Assembly: GCA_949293815.1 (NCBI GenBank) | Contig: CASFEZ010000019.1 | Location: 1-42,155, forward strand | Origin: an uncultured Eubacteriales bacterium | Lineage (GTDB): Bacteria; Bacillota; Clostridia; Oscillospirales; Acutalibacteraceae | Direction of reading: 5' to 3' | DNA: 42,155 bases | Shown here: piece after piece, positions 39,041-42,155 of the stretch | Position numbering within the stretch: position 1 is the stretch's first letter | How the letters are laid out: every line of letters begins with the position of its first letter | The notes under the pieces: model-generated | The model's database searches: none | What the model saw: only the letters and a program-made list of their open reading frames with translations | What the model was told of the DNA's origin: nothing | Program-made: the position numbers and the translations under genes

Positions 39041-39919
39041 ATGCTTGAAAGAAACGATGTGATGAACACATTATACAAGGGAATTGCCGAAATGACCGAT
39101 AAATTCGGGTTTGCGCCGGTATTTCCCGAGGGCGTGAAAAAGAACGAGCTGCCGCTGAAAGCCCGCGGTGAAAACGCCTGTTTTATCGATTATGTGGGCA
39201 ATAGCGGAAAGCTGCGCCTTTTATACAGCGATGGTAAAATCTTTTTGCTGCTCGGCGAGCCGGATGCGCCGGACGAGGACGATAAGGCGTTTAAGAAACT
39301 TGCCACCACGCTGATGATTTTGGACGAGTACGATGAGCGGGATGTGCGTTCTGCGCTGAATGAGCTTTGCGATACGCTGGATGAGCAGTTCGGCGTCAAA
39401 GAGCTGGCGAAGAAAAACAATAAAATGCCCGCCACCGTTTCCAAATCGGCGGCAAAAAGCGGCGCTTTGAGCTACGACCCGCTGACTTTGGGCAGCCGTA
39501 TCGTTGGGGTCTATCCCGAATTGAAGGCGGCGTATAAAGAAAATATTGATACCTATGGGGAGTTTTTGCCCGAGGATTTCTTTGTGAATCACGCCAACGA
39601 GCGGATTCTGGAGACCATCCGCGCCAACGAGCCGAAACAGATGAAAAAGCTGTTCAACCAGCTTTGCGATATTTACGACAACGGAACCAACGAAACCCAG
39701 AACCTGATTGCCGTCACCATTCTCGGCGCAATCCACAACAACGCGGTGCTGATGAAAAACATCATGCCCTATCTCAGCGATTCCATGCTGGATCCGGTCA
39801 TTGAGGTCAATAAGATTCTGGGCAAAAGCAAAAGCGCCCGCAACCGTCTGGCGCATCCGCCGAAATATAAGCCCAAGAAAAAAAAGAACTTTGCTGCCTC
39901 GGCGCTCGGGCAGCAGTAA
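39041..39919 (+). CDS. Unrecognised helical protein in the kinase-xthA gene run
   Basis: I do not recognise this 292-residue protein with confidence. It has no signal peptide or membrane helix. The N-terminal part (1-115) contains a short beta section (ACFIDYVGNSGKLRLLYSDG, LLLGEPDAPDEDD); a Lys/Ser/Ala linker follows (about 123-140); then a helical domain with GVYPELKAAYKENIDTYGEF (about 154-173), ETQNLIAVTILGAIHNNAVL (about 221-240) and a basic tail KYKPKKKKNF. The second half recalls DUF7674-type helical domains, a weak impression only. It begins 19 bases after the kinase and ends 18 bases before the TSCPD gene, so it is very likely in one operon. AAGGATGG lies 8 nt before the start. Confidence 0.75.
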   Translation: MLERNDVMNTLYKGIAEMTDKFGFAPVFPEGVKKNELPLKARGENACFIDYVGNSGKLRLLYSDGKIFLLLGEPDAPDEDDKAFKKLATTLMILDEYDERDVRSALNELCDTLDEQFGVKELAKKNNKMPATVSKSAAKSGALSYDPLTLGSRIVGVYPELKAAYKENIDTYGEFLPEDFFVNHANERILETIRANEPKQMKKLFNQLCDIYDNGTNETQNLIAVTILGAIHNNAVLMKNIMPYLSDSMLDPVIEVNKILGKSKSARNRLAHPPKYKPKKKKNFAASALGQQ

Positions 39920-39937
39920 AAGCAGAGGTCATTCCAT

Positions 39938-40225
39938 ATGGTATATCAATATACGCCCCGGGGCGTTTGCTCCCGGGAAATCCGCATCGATGTCGATGAC
40001 AACCAGGTGGTGCGCTCGGTCGGCTTTGTGGGCGGGTGCAGCGGCAATACCCAGGGGGTAGCCGCTCTGGCCAGGGGCAGAACCATCGATGAGCTGGTGT
40101 CGGCGCTCGGCGGCATTCGCTGTGGCCTGAAAAGCACGTCCTGCCCCGACCAGCTTGCACAGGCGCTGAAAGCCATTCAGCAGGAAATCAAAAAAGAATC
40201 TACCGGAGCGGCAGAAACAAAATGA
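39938..40225 (+). CDS. TSCPD domain protein (TIGR03905 type)
   Basis: A 95-residue protein made of one TSCPD domain: [17 protein letters not shown] (about 5-21) with an early cysteine, [20 protein letters not shown] (about 30-49), [20 protein letters not shown] (about 59-78) with the name-giving TSCPD. Four cysteines are in place (C11, C36, C63, C70). The domain also occurs at the C-terminus of some ribonucleotide reductases, where it may bind nucleic acid or metal; as a free protein its function is not known. The gene overlaps xthA by 4 bases (ATGA), which links it to DNA repair by position. Confidence 0.9.
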   Translation: MVYQYTPRGVCSREIRIDVDDNQVVRSVGFVGGCSGNTQGVAALARGRTIDELVSALGGIRCGLKSTSCPDQLAQALKAIQQEIKKESTGAAETK

Positions 40226-40983
40226 AAAAGTGTATCTCCTGGAATGTCAACGGGCTGCGCGCAGCCATGAACAAAGGCTTTGCGGATTTTTTTCAACGCG
40301 AGGAAGCAGATTTTTTCTGCGTGCAGGAAACCAAATTGCAGGCGGGGCAGATTGATTTTGCCCCCGAAGGATATTATTGCTATTGGAATTATGCTGAGCG
40401 GAAAGGGTATTCCGGTACGGCGATTTTTGCCAAAGAAGAGCCGCTTGCCGTTTCCTATGGCATCGGTATTCCCGAACACGACACCGAGGGTCGGGTCATT
40501 ACCCTGGAATATCCGAACTATTATTTTATTACGGTCTATACGCCCAATGCCCAGCAGGAGCTGACGCGCCTTGCTTACCGGCAGCAGTGGGAGGATGATT
40601 TCCGCGCCTATCTTTTGGCGCTTCAGGCAAAAAAACCGGTGATTTTCTGCGGTGATTTGAATGTGGCGCACCGGGAGATTGATTTGAAAAACCCAAAAAC
40701 CAACCGGGGCAACGCCGGCTTTACCGATGAGGAACGGGCAAAGTTTTCCGCGCTGGTCGAAGATTGCGGGTTTATCGATACCTTCCGGTATTTTTATCCC
40801 GATAAAACCGGCGCGTACAGCTGGTGGTCCTATCGTTTCCATGCCCGGGAGAAGAACGCAGGGTGGCGCATTGACTATTTTCTGGTATCCGCCGCGCTGC
40901 GGGAAAAACTGATGGACGCCGCCATTTTAGCAGATGTGACCGGCTCGGATCATTGCCCGGTGCTGCTTTTGGTGGATTGCTGA
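40222..40983 (+). CDS. xthA: Exodeoxyribonuclease III (AP endonuclease)
   Basis: Cuts DNA at abasic sites and removes 3' blocks in base-excision repair. The 253-residue protein shows all family motifs: [16 protein letters not shown] (4-19), [11 protein letters not shown] (about 33-43, Glu for the metal), the Tyr segment [12 protein letters not shown] (about 94-112), [20 protein letters not shown] (about 151-170, with the catalytic Asp and Asn), [20 protein letters not shown] (about 194-213) and [10 protein letters not shown] (about 240-249, with the Asp-His pair). Length is typical. Translation is coupled to the TSCPD gene through a 4-base overlap. Confidence 0.96.
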   Translation: MKKCISWNVNGLRAAMNKGFADFFQREEADFFCVQETKLQAGQIDFAPEGYYCYWNYAERKGYSGTAIFAKEEPLAVSYGIGIPEHDTEGRVITLEYPNYYFITVYTPNAQQELTRLAYRQQWEDDFRAYLLALQAKKPVIFCGDLNVAHREIDLKNPKTNRGNAGFTDEERAKFSALVEDCGFIDTFRYFYPDKTGAYSWWSYRFHAREKNAGWRIDYFLVSAALREKLMDAAILADVTGSDHCPVLLLVDC

Positions 40984-41028
40984 GGAGCGGAAGAAGCGGA
41001 CAATAAGAATATAAAAGGAGCGAGTGCA

Positions 41029-41811
41029 ATGGGGAAGCTCAGTATTATTGCAAACGCCGCGTGGTTTTTATCCAGCCGTTTGCCAGCGCTGAAAAAACTG
41101 GAAAAGCTGAAAAGCGAAGGGCGGCAGCAGGAGAAATACCAGATGCTGAACCCGATGGTCAATGAGCTGTGCGAAAAAGGGCTGAAATGGACCAATCTGA
41201 CCCTGGAAATCGAAGGGCAGGAAAATATTCCCGATGAAACCGTGGTATTTGTCGCCAATCATCAAAGCGGTATTCTGGACGCGCTGGTGATGCTCTGTCT
41301 GGTAAAAGACCACCGTCCCTGCGGCTTTTTGATGAAAGAGAGCCTCGGCAAAATTCCGCTGGTCAGCGGATGGACTAAGATGATAGACTGTGTCTTTGTA
41401 GACCGGGAAAATCCCCGGGACGCGGTGCGGGCACTGAACGAAGCCTCTGACCAGCTGAAAAACGGCATCAGTATGGTGATTTTCCCCGAGGGAACCCGTA
41501 CCAAAAACTACCCGGTGCTCTCGCCCTTTAAGCACGGCGCTTTTAAGATTGCCCAGAAGAATAAAACGCCGATTGTGCCGGTGGTCATCTACGATACGGG
41601 CATTCATATGGAATCCGCCCCCGACGGCAAATGGAACGGCGGCACGGTGCATATGAAGGTGCTGCCCCCGGTGCATACCGAATCCATGTCCCGCAGCGAA
41701 TATAAAACCCTGGCCGACACCCTGCACGACCGGATTGAACAGGAGCTGATAGCCTTCCACGGCGCAGCCTACCAAAAAGCGGAAACATCTGCTTCATCGG
41801 CAGAAGAATAA
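41029..41811 (+). CDS. plsC: 1-acyl-sn-glycerol-3-phosphate acyltransferase (PlsC type)
   Basis: Adds the second acyl chain to lysophosphatidic acid in membrane-lipid synthesis. The 260-residue protein has the four motifs of the family: VANHQSGILDAL (about 77-88, the catalytic His-x4-Asp), an Arg-rich FVDRENPRDAVRAL (about 123-136), VIFPEGTRTK (about 149-158) and TPIVPVVIY (about 181-189). It has no clear N-terminal membrane helix, and a lysine-rich N-terminus (KKLEKLKSEGRQQEK) may bind the membrane surface. AAGGAG lies 9 nt before the start. It ends at a strong terminator. 45 bases separate it from xthA. Confidence 0.9.
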   Translation: MGKLSIIANAAWFLSSRLPALKKLEKLKSEGRQQEKYQMLNPMVNELCEKGLKWTNLTLEIEGQENIPDETVVFVANHQSGILDALVMLCLVKDHRPCGFLMKESLGKIPLVSGWTKMIDCVFVDRENPRDAVRALNEASDQLKNGISMVIFPEGTRTKNYPVLSPFKHGAFKIAQKNKTPIVPVVIYDTGIHMESAPDGKWNGGTVHMKVLPPVHTESMSRSEYKTLADTLHDRIEQELIAFHGAAYQKAETSASSAEE

Positions 41812-41819
41812 AACAATAC

Positions 41820-41862
41820 CCCGAAGCCCTCTCTGCGCTTGGCAGAGACCTTCGGGATTTTT
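41820..41862 (+). terminator. Terminator after plsC
   Basis: CCCGAAG (41820-41826) pairs with CTTCGGG (41850-41856) and TCTCTGC (41830-41836) with GCAGAGA (41842-41848), followed by TTTTT at 41858-41862. Confidence 0.9.
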
Positions 41863-42155
41863 GATGCCAAAGCAAGGCAAAAGCCCAATTATTTGTTTTT
41901 ACTTATGATACATAAAAACAGATTTGATGATGAAGTAAGGCAAACTCTTAATCAATGCGACAGCGTTGGTGTTTCCGACACAACGCAGTTCATTAGAACT
42001 TGCAAGTCATATTACGCAGCGATCCCGCTCAAGTACCGCAAAAAATCACATCAGCGTGTACATTTGTCAATGATGTGAGACCAAGAAGAAAAAGAAAAAA
42101 AAGAGCAGAGAAAAGACAATGTGCTGCTGGAACGGAGCGTAGCGGAGTGGAAGCA
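41863..42155. other. End of window with no supported gene
   Basis: After the plsC terminator the sequence becomes more AT-rich. The only open frame (ATG 41905 to 42078, 57 codons) has no ribosome site and no recognisable motif. The last 80 bases are purine-rich and may precede a gene beyond the window. Confidence 0.5.

Noticed and set aside
41839-42078. 79-codon frame at the right end of the window
   Set aside because: It begins inside the plsC terminator; the internal ATG 41905 has no ribosome site. Kept only as a gap note.

Overview
The window looks like a chromosomal segment of a Gram-positive clostridial bacterium, most likely of the Ruminococcaceae/Oscillospiraceae type. Evidence: the mcsA-mcsB-clpC block, the order SRP RNA-dnaX-ybaB-recR, signal peptides and a lipobox of Gram-positive style, strong AGGAGG-like ribosome sites, many promoters with 17-bp spacers (several with an extended TGn -10), and three secreted proteins with dockerin-like duplicated calcium-binding repeats. 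There are no phage genes, transposases, tRNAs or CRISPR arrays that I can see. Most of it is ordinary housekeeping sequence; the accessory-looking part is about 26.1-30.5 kb.

Layout. 1-5.7 kb: the end of an unknown gene, a family 4 glycosyltransferase, a LytR-CpsA-Psr cell-wall ligase, two short-chain dehydrogenases and a lipoprotein. 5.8-9.7 kb: a very large secreted protein with two separate metallophosphatase domains and a C-terminal dockerin, expressed from a promoter with a perfect palindrome between its -35 and -10. 9.8-14.0 kb: mcsA, mcsB and clpC (protein arginine phosphorylation and ClpCP proteolysis), without ctsR and with a terminator-like hairpin before clpC. 14.0-15.1 kb (minus strand): a two-domain protein resembling the PRK06851 ATPases but with both P-loops eroded; it overlaps clpC tail to tail. 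15.2-21.9 kb: an NAD-dependent epimerase, trkA-trkH potassium uptake, a 60-residue minus-strand protein, a pyridoxamine kinase, trmL and an N-terminal-dockerin secreted protein.

22.1-26.1 kb: an EF-G paralogue on the minus strand, divergent from a membrane protein translationally coupled to a DegV protein. 26.1-30.5 kb: an AT-rich leader with a long inverted repeat and a tiny TGA-interrupted reading frame behind a near-perfect ribosome site, then a secreted amidase-like cysteine protein, a single-pass membrane protein of unknown function and an FtsX/MacB-type permease lacking a neighbouring ATPase. This is the best candidate for an undescribed system. 30.5-33.7 kb (minus strand): a second N-terminal-dockerin protein, a DUF2804 protein and a secreted protein with an amphipathic C-terminal tail.

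33.8-42.1 kb: SRP RNA, dnaX (with an unusual acidic 15-residue tandem repeat in its linker), ybaB and recR, a two-copy intergenic repeat, a xylulokinase-like sugar kinase, an unrecognised helical protein, a TSCPD protein overlapping xthA, and a plsC-type acyltransferase closed by a strong terminator. The three dockerin proteins and the lipoprotein at 4.0 kb suggest an extracellular calcium-dependent assembly, but no cohesin or scaffoldin is encoded here. Functional names rest on motifs read by eye and remembered families; nothing was searched.
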